This document shows, piece after piece, positions 41,894 to 52,342 of a stretch of 54,683 nucleotides of DNA. Source of the DNA: Sphaerosporella brunnea (taxonomy: Eukaryota; Ascomycota; Pezizomycetes; Pezizales; Pyronemataceae); contig VXIS01000323.1 of assembly GCA_008704415.1 (NCBI GenBank), positions 1 to 54,683 of the forward strand, written 5' to 3'. The notes beneath the pieces were generated by a model. That model did no database searches, had not been told where the DNA came from, and saw only the letters and a list, made by a program, of their open reading frames with translations. Both the position numbers and the translations under genes were made by a program. Position 1 is the stretch's first letter. Each line of letters begins with the position of its first letter.

Positions 41894-43186
41894 TCATTCA
41901 TCCTCTGGCAGAGGCCCCGGCTTATCCGGAGAGGCATTGTGGAAGCAATCGATGGCTTCTAGACCATGGACCAGCTCACATGGTTCCCACTTCGGCTGAT
42001 CGTAGCCGGTCCACTTGACCAAGTACTGGAGCTTACGCCACCGTCCGTGAAGTTGAGAGTCCAGTATCCGATCCACAAACCATTCCTGTTCGCCCTCAAT
42101 TTCTACCGGAGGTGGCAGATCCTGTCGTTGCCTTGGATAAGGGTCATCGTGTGCCTGTTCCAGGAGGGAAACATGGAAGACGGGGTAAACGTGCATGTCC
42201 TCATGGAGCCGGAGGCGGTAGGTGTATGCCAAGACCTTCTTGGTAACCTCAAACGGGCCGTGATGCTTATTGTCCAGCTTACTGGCCGAACGCCGAGTCT
42301 TCCAATTCCGTGCATCAATCCAGATCTTGTCTCCGAACTGATAATCAGGAGCCAGTATGCGGTGCTCGTTGGCATTGTCCTGATACCTCATTTGGGCCCG
42401 TAAGAGTTCCGTACGAAGGTGCGAGTGGATCTCCGATAGCATCATGGCAGTAGTTAAGGCTCTGCGGTCATCAACGTTGTTCGGCGCTGCAGGGGACAGG
42501 TCAAACTGGGAACAGGAATCAAAGCCCTTGTTGGCAAAGAATGGGGACTAGCCATGAGCTTGTGATGCCTGGTTGTTGGTTGCGAACTCGGCCAGCGGCA
42601 GCCAGTCGGCCCAGTCGTCCTGGGGGTAGTTGACGTAGGCCCGAAGATACCACTCCATAACCGCATTGATCCTTTCGGTCTGTCCATCAGTCTGCGAGTG
42701 GAAGACCGTCAAGAGGCGACGTTAGATTCCAAGCCTTCCACAGAGACGTTCCCAGAAGTCCAATGCAAACTGTGGACCTCGGTCCGAGACTAGAGTGAGT
42801 GGCAAGCTGTGAAGGCGGAATCCGTGCTGGATGAAGAGGTCAGCTACTTCCGCTGCATCAACATTGGTCCGGCAAGGGATCAGATGCCGCACCTTTGTAA
42901 GGCGGTCAACCACAACCCAAATCGCATCACACCCTTGTGACCATGTGAGTCCGGTGACGAAGTCCATTGATATGTCCTGCCAGGGGCGTTCTGGGATTGC
43001 AAAGGGTTGCAGGATTCCGTACAGTGCGTAACGGCCTGTTCGGGAGTGTTGGCAGACGCGGCAGTTGCGGACATACCGTTCCACGTCCTGCCGCATCTTC
43101 GGCCAGTGGTTGTCACGGCGCGAGTTTGGATGGAGTTTTCCAATCAAGCTACCGGCTTTTACTCTCAATGAAATTGGCTGGAACAC
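41894..43186 (-). pseudogene. Chromovirus A pol, integrase and chromodomain only
   Basis: A single minus reading frame carries the integrase zinc-binding end (RNCRVCQH), the core ([23 protein letters not shown]), the C-terminal domain (FGDKIWIDARNWKTRR, then HGPFEVTKKV) and a chromodomain (QYLVKWTGYDQPKWEP). It is closed by stops at 42722-42724 and about 42549. RT, RNase H, protease, gag and the 5' LTR are missing: recognisable homology ends near 43130, and LTR B of the opposite strand starts at 43254. It belongs with LTR A, 35 bp downstream. The chromodomain would have targeted integration to modified histone H3. Confidence 0.88.
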
Positions 43187-43253
43187 TCAGATCTAGGACT
43201 TTAAAGGATGCTGATTCATTTGCCATTCTCAGATTTACCCCCCCGTAGATGGT

Positions 43254-43610
43254 TGTCATGTGGTTAGGTTTGGAAGTAGGGGTTGTTTGTGGTGTCGTGA
43301 TGAGGCTCTGTAGAGAGGTTCGGTGGGATGGCTCCGAGCCGAGGTTATGTTCTGCTACCACGTGGCGCGGCGCACCGCAGTCACGTGATTGCTATAATGG
43401 GCCTTCGCTTCCGCTTTGTTGTTTGTTTTCCTTTCCTCTTTACTGAACCTTCGTATGTCAATCTGAGTACCTTTGTTCCAATGGGAATCCTGACTGTGCG
43501 CATCGCGCCTCTTGCCCTGTCTCCGGATCTTGTTCCCGCTCTCGTTCGTGTCCCCTCTGTGCGCGAGTACCTTGGACCCCTCCAGTCTGTTCTCGACCCT
43601 ATCCGTTACA
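43254..43610 (+). mobile_element. 5' LTR of chromovirus B
   Basis: TGTCATGTGG to ATCCGTTACA, 357 bp, aligned end to end with LTR A. It has CACGTG-type motifs near 43382, tataatgggcc near 43395, a pyrimidine run and ACTGAACCT at 43442-43450. The last is the likely transcript start because it pairs with the primer-binding site. Confidence 0.88.
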
Positions 43611-43612
43611 CT

Positions 43613-43621
43613 AGGTTCAGT
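43613..43621 (+). promoter_or_regulatory. Self-priming PBS of element B
   Basis: AGGTTCAGT, 2 nt after the LTR, is the exact reverse complement of ACTGAACCT at 43442-43450 in the LTR. This is the arrangement of the self-primed Tf1/sushi group, in which the 5' end of the mRNA folds back to prime minus-strand synthesis. Confidence 0.7.
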
Positions 43622-43669
43622 CCACCAAAGCCTAACCTACTCGCTCTGTCTGTCACATCGCGACCTCCC

Positions 43670-44860
43670 ATGGCCGCCTACCACGACCTCCAAATCCCTC
43701 AGGAGCTCTGGGTAGCCATCGTAACTGGTGCCCAGGCGCCCGTGGAAGAAGGCTTCTCCCAGGAAGAGTGCGATCAACGTTTGATCGACTTCTCCTATAT
43801 GGCACAGCAACTCCTGTCCTGCGAAGCCCCACCCAACCTGGAGGAAGAGCTGGAGGAGACGCGTGCTAAGCTCCAGACAGCCCTCCTCGAACGCGATGCA
43901 GCACGCACAAGCCTGGCCGCTGCCCAGCAGCAGGCAAGACACCTCACGGCTCAACTGAATCAGGTCCTAGCAATCGCCGCCGCCCAGATCTGTGACCACC
44001 CTGAAGGAGGCACCCAGTCGGGTGGCTTCTCCGATGCCCCGACCTTCGACGGTAGCAAGCCCGAAGAGCTAAGGACCTGGATGCTGCAGCTCCGCAACAA
44101 GCTTGCTGTCCAGCTGACCCGTTACCCAACCGAACAATCCTGCCTCCGTTACGCTTGCAACCGCCTGTCAGGAGCAGCTCTGAATCAGCTGCGCTCATAC
44201 GCGGATGAAGACACCGGAGAGATCGCCCTGACCTCTCTCAACGACCTATTGACCATCCTCCGCCAGGCCGCCGATGACCCCGACCACTCCCGAACCGCTG
44301 CCCGTGAAGTCCGCCGTCTTCGCCAACGGAACCTACCCTTCTCCACCTATCTTGCCGACTTCCCACGCCTGATGGGAGACCTCAACTGGGATGAAGTCAC
44401 CCAGAAGAACCAACTTTATGAGGGCTTGGCTGAGGAGATGAAGGACGGCCTCCCACACCGGGCAGCCGCTGACGATACGCTTGCGGCCTTCATCAACCTC
44501 TGAAAGGATGTGGATAATTGGATTCGCGCTCGGGCATAGGAGCGTAAGCCTTCGGCCTCTCGCCTCCCCATCACCAACCCTTCTGCTCCTCGGCCCTCCG
44601 GCACCACCAACCCTCGGAGCGCTCCCCGCCCGTCAGCCTCGTCTGCACCCGCTGCCGCTCCTGCCACAGTTAACAACCCGACCAACTCCAATAGTGGAAA
44701 CTATGGTCCAACCCCAATGGAGCTTTCGGCTGCACGGCGGGAGGCTGAGCGTCAGAGGATTCGCGAGGAAAGGATGGCGAAGGGACAGTGCACCTACTGT
44801 GGATCCGACCAACACTTCCACCTTGAGTGCCCTCGCCGGCTGGCTGCCGACGCTTGTTGA
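43670..44860 (+). pseudogene. Chromovirus B gag (two internal stops)
   Basis: ATG 43670 opens MAAYHDLQIPQELW. The frame covers a coiled-coil stretch (about residues 60-105), the capsid-like domain (FDGSKPEELRTWMLQLRNKL, then FSTYLADFPRLMGDLNWDE) and, after stops TGA 44501 and TAG 44537, a Pro/Ser-rich linker, ELSAARREAERQRIREERMA and a canonical zinc knuckle CTYCGSDQHFHLEC (C-x2-C-x4-H-x4-C). It ends at TGA 44858-44860. The TAG is what C-to-T at a CAG codon would give. Pol lies in the -1 frame, as in element C. Confidence 0.85.
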
Positions 44861-44919
44861 ATGCGTGCCGCCGAAGCATCACTGGTAACCACAGCTACCC
44901 CTGACGTCCAGCCGTCAGA

Positions 44920-46806
44920 AAACTAGTTGTCCCATGCCGCAAGGTTGGCATCGCCATGGGACGCCCCGCTTCTTCTTCGTCGTTTCCTGGTTGTTCCCCA
45001 GCTCGCAGGCCGGGTCGTCTTTCTTTATCTTCGTTAGCTATTTCGGATCAGGGTGTAGGAGAGGAATCAATGGATGGGAATCATCTCGTAGTTACGTGTT
45101 CCCTCTACGATAGTGATAACAGGATTCAAACCCACGCACTGATTGATTGTGGAGCTACTGGTTTTGCTTTCATCGACGAAGAATTTGCCCGCCAACACCA
45201 TTTTCCCCAGTATGCACTATGCGTTCCTCGCGCCCTCGAGGTCATAGACCGTAGTGCCATCTCATCCGGAGACATCACCCACATTGTCAAAGTGGGGATG
45301 TAAATCGGCGGCCACCATGAAACGTTGCCCGCCTTCGTTACCAAACTCGGTCACTACCCTCTTGTTCTTGGTATTCCCTGGTTGAGGCACCATGGAGTAT
45401 CTGTCCGTTTTGCCTCCAACGACGTCGCCTTTGACTCCCCTCGGTGTGCCGCCCACACAACAGCACATAAACCGGCAAGCGTCAAAGGAGTAACTACCCC
45501 TGCTCGACCCCTAGACATCGCGATAGTCTACGCTACCTTCTTTCAACGCCTCGTCGCCAACAGAAAGCGACGATACGGTCGGCTCCAGCTCTTCTCCCTG
45601 TCACTCTAAGAAATCAACAAGGGCTTGGAAAGGAGAACCATTAATGAAGGGGATCTAAAGTTACTGGTCCCCCAGCAATATCATGAGTTTCTGCCCCTCT
45701 TCTCGGGAGCCGTAGCCATCCACCTGCCCCCTCACCGCCCGTACGACAACAAGATACCTTTCAAGGAGGGGTTTGAACCCCCCTTTGGCTACCTATACTC
45801 GTTGTCTCGCCCAGAGCTGGAAGCCCTCAAGACCTGGTTGGAGGAAAACCTATCAAAGGGTTTTATCAGGGCCTCCTCTTCACCCGCCGGCACCCCAATC
45901 CTCTTCGTCAAGAAGGGGGATGGATCCTTACGCCTGGTGGTTGACTACCACGGTCTCAATTGAGAAACGATCAAGAACAGGTATCCGCTCCCATTGGTAC
46001 GAGAGACACTGATGAGGCTCTCCAATGCTCGCTGGTTCAGCAAGTTGGACCTCCGCAGAGCCTACAATCTGATCCGAATGGCAGAGGGTGAGGAGTGGAA
46101 AACGGCCTTCAGGACCCGATATGGACTATTTGAATCTCTCGTGATGCCATTTGGTTTTACCAACGCTCCTGCTGACTTGCAACTGTTTATCAACGATACC
46201 CTCTCACCGTTCCTGGACCGCTTCGCCTCTGCTTACTTGGACGACATCTTGATCTATTTGGATACCCTGGAAGAGGACCAAGACCACATCCGACAGGTCC
46301 TCCGCCGGCTTTCAGAAGCAGGGCTACACCTCAAACCGGAGAAATGCGAGTTTCACCAACGGGAGGTTAAGTATCTTGGGCTGATCATTGGCGTCAAAGG
46401 CATACGGATGGACCCGGACAAGGTTGAAGCAGTAAAGGCTTGGCCTACACCGGCGAAGCTGAAGGATGTCAGAGCCTTCCTTGGGTTTGCCAATTTCTAT
46501 CGCCGATTCATACGTTCCTGTTTGCATGTGGTGCGACCACTCACCCGTCTGACTCAGAAGGACGTGTCATTCCAATGGACCAAGACCGAACAAGACGCCT
46601 TTGATAGCTTGAAGGAGTGCTTCACCACTGCACCAGTCCTCCGCCGCTTCGACCACGACCGCGACGTCATCGTTGAGACAGATGCCTCCAACTGCGTCTC
46701 CGCTGGCATCATGTTACAGTCCGATGACGACGGCGTCCTCCACCCTGTTGCGTACTTCTCCAAGAAGCATTCCCCTGCGGAATGCAACTACGTGATTTAT
46801 GACAAG
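44920..46806 (+). pseudogene. Chromovirus B pol, protease to RNase H start
   Basis: One frame throughout, interrupted only by stops TAA 45301, TAA 45607 and TGA 45961. Order: protease (HALIDCGATGFAFIDEEFA, with DCG in place of the usual D[S/T]G, as in element C), a linker, RT ([30 protein letters not shown] at 46234-46245) and the start of RNase H (VETDAS, FSKKHSPAECNYVIYDK). At 46806 it stops abruptly at the LTR of element C. Integrase, chromodomain and 3' LTR are absent. The stops at 45301 and 45961 are what C-to-T at CAA and CGA codons would give. There is no frameshift, so the copy decayed by point mutation. Confidence 0.88.
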
Positions 46807-47096
46807 TGTAACGGGACAGGCGCGAGGAGACGTCCAAGGTACGTAGCTTTCGAGGCAAGGACTGGAGACAGGAGCACAAGGACAAGAGCCAGAAGAAGAC
46901 GAGACAAGACAAGGTGGTTCAAGGTTACTAGGTTCGCCAGTATACAAGATGTTCTGTAAAGAAGAAAAGAAGAAAAGAAACAAAAACAAGTGAAACCTCG
47001 CCATTTATGCTTTCCCGTCACGTGACCGCAGTGTGCCGCGGTCACGTGACACCCTAACCCTAGCGCCGAGCCACCCCTTAACCTTTAGCCGTGACA
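46807..47096 (-). mobile_element. 3' LTR of element C
   Basis: 290 bp, TGTCACGGC to CCCGTTACA on the minus strand. The adjacent polypurine tract aggagggggatac (plus 47097-47109) is nearly the same as in element A. It carries CTAGGGTTAGGG, two CACGTG motifs and a cataaat TATA-like box. The self-priming motif reads ACAGAACAT here, with one mismatch to the PBS. Confidence 0.93.
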
Positions 47097-47131
47097 GTAT
47101 CCCCCTCCTATGGCTGAGCTCCGACGAAGCT

Positions 47132-50100
47132 TCAGCTATCATCTGGGAGTGGTCCGGGCTTGTGTGGGTACAATTCGTGGAAGCGGTCGATAGCTTCAAG
47201 GCCATTGATTCCTTCCGCCGCCTCCCACTCCGGTGGGTCGTAGCCGGTCCACTTTACCAGATATTTGAGGCGTCCCCTTACCAAGCGGGAATCCAGAATT
47301 GCATCGACGGACCATTCTTTTTCGCCATCGACAACAACAGGCAGAGGGGGTGGAATGATCTGTCCAGGGAGGGGGTCGGAAGATGCCGGGTTTAGGAGCG
47401 AGACCGGAAAGGTGCGATGGTTCTTCATGGTGTTGAGGATGTCCAATTCATAGGCATGGGTACCGACGGCTCGAACCACTCGGTAAGGGCCCAGGTGCTT
47501 GTTTTCGAGTTTCCTAGATGGTCGTTCCGTGCGCAAGTTCCTAGAGTCCAGCCAGACGAGGTCGTTCTCTTTGAACACAGGGGCGGGGGCTCGGGACCGA
47601 TCGGCGGCTTCAGTATATCTGGCTTGGGCGTACTTCATCTCGGCTCGTAGAACGTCGTGGATGTGTGACATCCGCTCGGCCACCAGCTGCGCGTCAACCT
47701 GTTCGGGGTTGTCGGTCCGAATGTCTAGCTCGAAGGAGCACTTAAAGTTACGGCCATAGACGGCGAAGAAAGGAGACAGTGACGTAGTCTCGGAAGCCTG
47801 GTTATTGGCTGCGAATTCGGCCAGGGGGAGATACTTCTTCCAATCGTCCTGCAGGTATGATACGTAGGCGCGGAGATATTGCTCCGTGACGGCATTGATC
47901 CGTTCTGTCTGACCATCGGTCTGCGGGTGGAAGGCGATGCTTGGAGCAGTCTCAATCTCAAGACAGGAAGCAAGGTGTTTCCAGAAGTTAGCAACGAACT
48001 GGGGGCCTCGGTCGGAGATGAGAACGTTGGGGAGGCCATGGTGCTTGAAGACGTTTTCAATAAATAGCTGAGCGAATCCTTCTGCGTCGATGGTTGTAAG
48101 ACAGGGGATCAGGTGGCGTTGTTTTGTTAGTCGGCAGACTACTGCGCAGATTGCGTGGTAGCCTTCCGAGACAGGAAGTCCAGTGACGAAGTTGACGGAG
48201 ACACTTTGCCAAGGATGGTGTGGGACAGGAAGAGGCTTCATGGTCCCGAACGGTGCGTGTCTTGTTGCTTTCGTCCGTCAGCAGGTATGACAATTGCGTA
48301 CGAATCTCTCAACGTCGTGTCGCATGCTTGTCCAGTAGTAGCGTCGGGATAGGAGTTCCAAGGTCTTTGCACATCCCGGGTGTCCCATGGTCGGAGGGTC
48401 GTGGTGGTCTTGAATGAGTCGGAGCCGAAGGGGGGCGTAATCTGGGACGTAGAAGCATCCGCGGTACATTAGCCTCCCTTGGTGCTCAGAGCAGTCGGCA
48501 AGTGAAATGTCTTTGGAGATTCGGGTGCCTTTTGCCAGCATCTCTAGGACTCGTTGCGGGAAAGGATCCGCTTCGTACCCTTTGTCAAACAGGGTTTCCA
48601 GGGAGGACGGCCCGATGCTGGGTGGGTTTTCCGCCATCAAACGTAGATTGTCGGGCAGGTTCTGCGGTTTCAGGACTGCCTGTTGGTTGGCCAAAAGTCG
48701 TTCATTCCCCTCTTTAGGGAGGTCTCCAGACCTCCTAGTGAGGGCGTCGGGTTTCCCACCAGCGACACCGGGTCGATAGACTATCTTGAAGTTGAAGCGA
48801 GACAGGAATTCAGACCAGCGGGCCTGGCGACGGTTGTGCAGTTTCGTTGCCATGAAATATTCCAGGTTCTTCTGATTGGTGAGAACCTGGACGGGGAACG
48901 CAGAGCCTTCAAGGTGGGGACGCCATTCCTCGAAGCATCGAACGATAGCCATCAACTCCTTGTCGTAGATCTCATAGTTGCATTCGGCAGGGGAGTGTTT
49001 CTTGCAAAAGAAGGAGACGGGGTGGAGAGTTCCCTCATCGTCATACTGGGAAAGGACACCGGCTGAGACGTAGTCTGATGCATCGGTTTCGACAACAACT
49101 TCACGATCATAGTCGAAGTGTCGGAGAATCGGGGCGGTTGTAAAAGCCTTTTTGAGGGTATCGAACGCGTTTTGCTGCGCGGTACCCCACACAAAGGGCA
49201 CGGGTTGGCCATTGTCTTTCTTGGTCAGCGAGGTGAGTTGGGCAACCACCTTTGAATAGTCGCGAATGAACCGGCGATAGAAGTTCGCAAATCCTAAGAA
49301 TTCCTGAACGTCCTTGAGGTTGGATGGTGGTTCCCATTCCATGATTGTTTGGACTTTGCTGGGGTCCATCTTGATGCCGTTGCGTCCGACCAGTAAGCCC
49401 AGGTACTTGACCTCCATCTGATAGAACTTCCATTTCTCCGGCTTGAGGTGGAGCCCAGCTTTGCTGAGAGCATCGAGGATCTGCTTGATATGCTCGCGGT
49501 GTTCTTCGATGGTCTCTGAATACATCAAGATGTCGTCGAGGTAGGCCGTACAAAAGCGGTCGAGGAACGGTCGAAGTACGTCGTTGATGAAGGCTTGGAA
49601 GTCGGCAGGGGCATTTGTGAGTCCGAAAGGCATGACCAGGGATTCGAAAAGCCCGTAGCGGGTTCTGAAGGCGGTCTTCCATTCTTCCCCTTCAGCCATG
49701 CGGACCAGGTTGTAGGCTCCTCGGATGTCCAACGTCGTGAAGTATTTTGCCTTGGAGAGCTGCATCAGTGTCTCCTGGATCAGAGGTAACGGGTACCTGT
49801 TCTTGATAGTTTCTTTGTTCAGGCCTCGGTAGTCAACACACAGCCGTAGAGACCCGTCTGCTTTCTTGACGAACAGGATGGGCAACGCGGCTGGCGAGGA
49901 TGAGCGGCGGATAAATCCCTTTTCCAAGTTTTCTTCGAGCCAGGCCTTGAGGGCTTCCAGCTCCTCTCGGGAGAGGGAATACAGAGGGCCAAATGGGGGA
50001 ACGAAGCCCTCTCTCAAAGGAATCTTATGGTCATATGGTCGATGCGGCGGTAGTCTATTTGCAATTGCCTCCTTGAACAAAGGGAGATAGCCGTGGAATT

Positions 50101-50881
50101 CGGCGGGGACAATTTTGCGTAGGTCGTTGTCGTCTTCGGCGTACTTCTTTTCAAGGGCCCTATTAATTTCGTACAGGGATATAGAATCGACGGCTAGGTG
50201 CCTTTTCTTGGCCAATCGGCAAAAGGAGGAGGCTTTTAGTGAGGCGATGTGGAGTTTGGCTGGCGCTGCTGTGATGGGTTCCCGAAAGACCTCTGGAGGT
50301 TCTTCGCTATGGGCTGAGACAGTTGTTGGTACGGGGTTGCAGTGAGCCAGGCAGTATTGTGATCCGAAGGTGAGAGTCCGAGAGCTGAATCGGATCGCGA
50401 CGTCGTGGAGCTGGAGCCAGGGGATTCCGAGTACAATGGGGTAGTGTCCTAATTTGGTGACAAACATAGGGAGTTGTTCTTGGTGATCTTGGATGGTACA
50501 TTGGGTGACGGACAGATGAGTGATGTCACCGGAAGAGATTGGACGGCCGTCGATTACTTGGAGGGCACGGGGTTTTCTTAAGGAGCGTAAGAGGAGTTGG
50601 TGATGGCGAGCGAAGTCTTCGTCCACAAAGGATATGCCAGTTGCGCCACAATCGATCAGCGCATGAGTACGAACAGTTTTATTGCTGAATGACAGAGTGC
50701 AAGAAACAATAAGGTGCTTTCCTTCCAGTACTGTTTCCTCCACAACTGTGTCCGTAACTCCAAGAGCTGTCAATCCTAAGCTAGACGAAGACAACGAGAT
50801 GGGGTGACAAGCAGCATAGCCATCAATGTGCGGCTGGTCTAGACGTTTCCCGACTGGTTGTCGGTCGGGAGGGGAGTGAGC
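47132..50881 (-). pseudogene. Chromovirus C pol (single TGA in integrase)
   Basis: Protease-RT-RNase H-integrase-chromodomain polyprotein. The frame is open from inside gag: the first pol codons after the frameshift site read KRLDQPHIDGYAA. There is no ATG at 50794, where the codon is TTG. Protease has HALIDCGATG (about 50642-50670), RT has VMPFGLTNAPADFQ and YLDD at about 49533-49544, RNase H has VETDAS and NYEIYDKELMAI. Integrase has a zinc-binding end closing on RNCHTC, a core with FVTGLP, LISDRGPQF and TDGQTERIN, and the chromodomain YLVKWTGYDPPEWE. One stop, TGA at 48280-48278, directly follows RNCHTC and fits CGA changed to TGA. The frame continues unchanged after it to 47132. Confidence 0.93.
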
Positions 50882-51996
50882 GTGGTAGTCGTAGTGGTGG
50901 CGGCGGCTCGGAGGTGGGCCGGCTTATCGGGGCAGGTCGCAGCCAAGTGCCCGTGGCCCCCGCAGTAGAGACAGCGACCCTCGGCAAGCCGGGCAGCTCG
51001 TTCTTGGGGTGTGATCTTGCGGCGATTGGCGGAAAGGTCCATGGGTGTAGGGACGGGCTGCGTAGTGTCAGGTTGAGGCTGGGGGGCCGAAGTGGGGGCG
51101 AAGGTTCCTTGAGGTGTGCGGGGTTGTTGTGGAGTAGTGACCGGATGGTGACTGGCGTTGCGGGAGGTTAAAGACGAAGTGCTAGACCGGAGTTTGCGGA
51201 GGTGCTCAAAGGCACGGATTTGGGAGTCAAGACGTTGGCACAGGTTGACAAAGTCGTTAAGGTTGGTGGGATTCGGGGTGCCGATGAGCTTCTCGAGGAT
51301 TTCGATTGAGAGTCCATGCCGGAGGGCATCCATGGTGGCACGTTTATCCCAATCCAAATCGGAGACCAGCCTGGAGAACTCGGCGTAGTATAGCGAGAAT
51401 TCCTTGTTGCCTTGTCGAAGGGTTTGGAGCTTGTGACGAGCTGTGGCGGCGCGGTCCGGGTCACCGAACGCAGTCTGGAGGACACTGATGACGTCTTCAA
51501 CATCGTCGAGTCCTGTAATCGTGCCATTATCGCGAATGTAGGGGAGGAGTTGTTCCATGGCACGGCCTTCGCATCGGTTGATGGCATAGGACAACCGTAG
51601 CTGGGGGGTTGGGAAGCGTGTGGTGTCTGCGAACAGCTTGAGACGGAGCTGGGCGACAAACGACCGAAGCTTATCGCGGGTGCCGTCGAACATAAGCGCG
51701 TCCGGGAGCTTGTCACCTCTTGCTCCATGGTTTTCCGGTGCCGGCTGGCCCAGGAGGCGGGTGATGATTTCTCGTTGACGGACCAGTTCTTGCTCGGCAG
51801 CGTCAGCTCGAGCGGTTTCTTGGGCCAAGGTAAGGTCGTCGTCCGTGGGTGCAGGTGTATAGTCAGGGCTGCTGAGGACTTCGGTGCAGATTCTGTGGAT
51901 ATAGTCGAGAGGGTCGTTGTTTTCAAGATCGGTGAGAGCGCTGGCAGCCACGAGGGGTGCCCAGAGGTCGTAGGAGATAGCTTTGTATATCGGCAT
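50839..51996 (-). CDS. Chromovirus C gag (385 aa)
   Basis: Capsid/nucleocapsid protein that builds the virus-like particle. I start it at ATG 51996 (MPIYKAISYDLWAPLV), the first ATG downstream of the PBS; the open frame runs further up into the LTR. It has a helical/coiled region (ETARADAAEQELVRQREIIT), the capsid domain (FDGTRDKLRSFVAQLRLKL, then FSLYYAEFSRLVSDLDWDK) and a canonical knuckle CLYCGGHGHLAATC (plus about 50940-50980). It ends GNV-stop at 50839. A GGGAAAC heptamer just before the stop would send a fraction of ribosomes into pol. The frame is intact. Confidence 0.9.
   Translation of the reverse strand: MPIYKAISYDLWAPLVAASALTDLENNDPLDYIHRICTEVLSSPDYTPAPTDDDLTLAQETARADAAEQELVRQREIITRLLGQPAPENHGARGDKLPDALMFDGTRDKLRSFVAQLRLKLFADTTRFPTPQLRLSYAINRCEGRAMEQLLPYIRDNGTITGLDDVEDVISVLQTAFGDPDRAATARHKLQTLRQGNKEFSLYYAEFSRLVSDLDWDKRATMDALRHGLSIEILEKLIGTPNPTNLNDFVNLCQRLDSQIRAFEHLRKLRSSTSSLTSRNASHHPVTTPQQPRTPQGTFAPTSAPQPQPDTTQPVPTPMDLSANRRKITPQERAARLAEGRCLYCGGHGHLAATCPDKPAHLRAAATTTTTTLTPLPTDNQSGNV
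50845..50851 (-). promoter_or_regulatory. -1 ribosomal frameshift heptamer GGGAAAC (gag/pol)
   Basis: On the minus strand the gag codons are TCG GGA AAC GTC TAG. The heptamer G GGA AAC is in the X XXY YYZ register needed for a -1 slip. Pol is in the -1 frame and open across the site. GGGAAAC is a known slippery sequence of some RNA viruses. Downstream I see only a weak 4-bp AGCC/GGCT stem, so a stimulatory structure is unproven. Confidence 0.72.
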
Positions 51997-52050
51997 GGTG
52001 TGTCGAGATCGGGAGCAGGAGCGGGAGCTACGTAGGTTGGAGATAGTTCG

Positions 52051-52059
52051 ACAGAACGT
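52051..52059 (-). promoter_or_regulatory. Self-priming PBS of element C
   Basis: ACGTTCTGT on the minus strand, 2 nt after the 5' LTR, is the exact reverse complement of ACAGAACGT in that LTR (plus 52204-52212). This is the same geometry as element B with a different 9-mer. Confidence 0.7.
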
Positions 52060-52061
52060 AC

Positions 52062-52342
52062 TGTAACGGGACAGGCGCGAGGAGACGTCCAAGGTACGTA
52101 GCTTTCGAGGCAATGACCGGAGGCAGGAGGACAAGGACAAGAGGCAGAAGAAGACGAGACAAGACAAGGTGGTTCAAGGTTACTAGGTTCGCTAGTATAC
52201 GAGACGTTCTGTAAAGAAGAGAAGAAGAAAAGAAACAAAAACAAGTGAAACCTCGCTATTTATGCTTTCCCACCACGTGACCGCGCGTCACGTGACACCC
52301 TAACCCTAGCGCCGAGCCACCCCTTAACCTTGAGCCGTGACA
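52062..52342 (-). mobile_element. 5' LTR of element C
   Basis: 281 bp. On the minus strand: TGTCACGGC, a telobox-like CTAGGGTTAGGG, CACGTG twice (plus 52289-52294 and 52274-52279), GCATAAATAGCG, a long pyrimidine run, then ACAGAACGT, the predicted transcript start. This is a compact promoter. It differs from the 3' LTR at about a dozen positions and lacks about 9 bp between the CACGTG motifs. Confidence 0.93.

Larger units (their letters stand above)
46807..52342 (-). mobile_element. Chromovirus C, full-length Ty3/gypsy element
   Basis: LTR, PBS, gag, pol (protease, RT, RNase H, integrase, chromodomain), PPT and LTR are all present, 5536 bp, on the minus strand. Gag is open; pol has one stop. 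The two LTRs differ at roughly a dozen positions and by a gap of about 9 bp. The outer flanks are unrelated: the left flank is the RNase H of element B, the right flank is not B sequence, and the 5-mers ACAAG and GTATT do not match. It therefore looks like a recombinant rather than a clean insertion into B. Confidence 0.95.
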
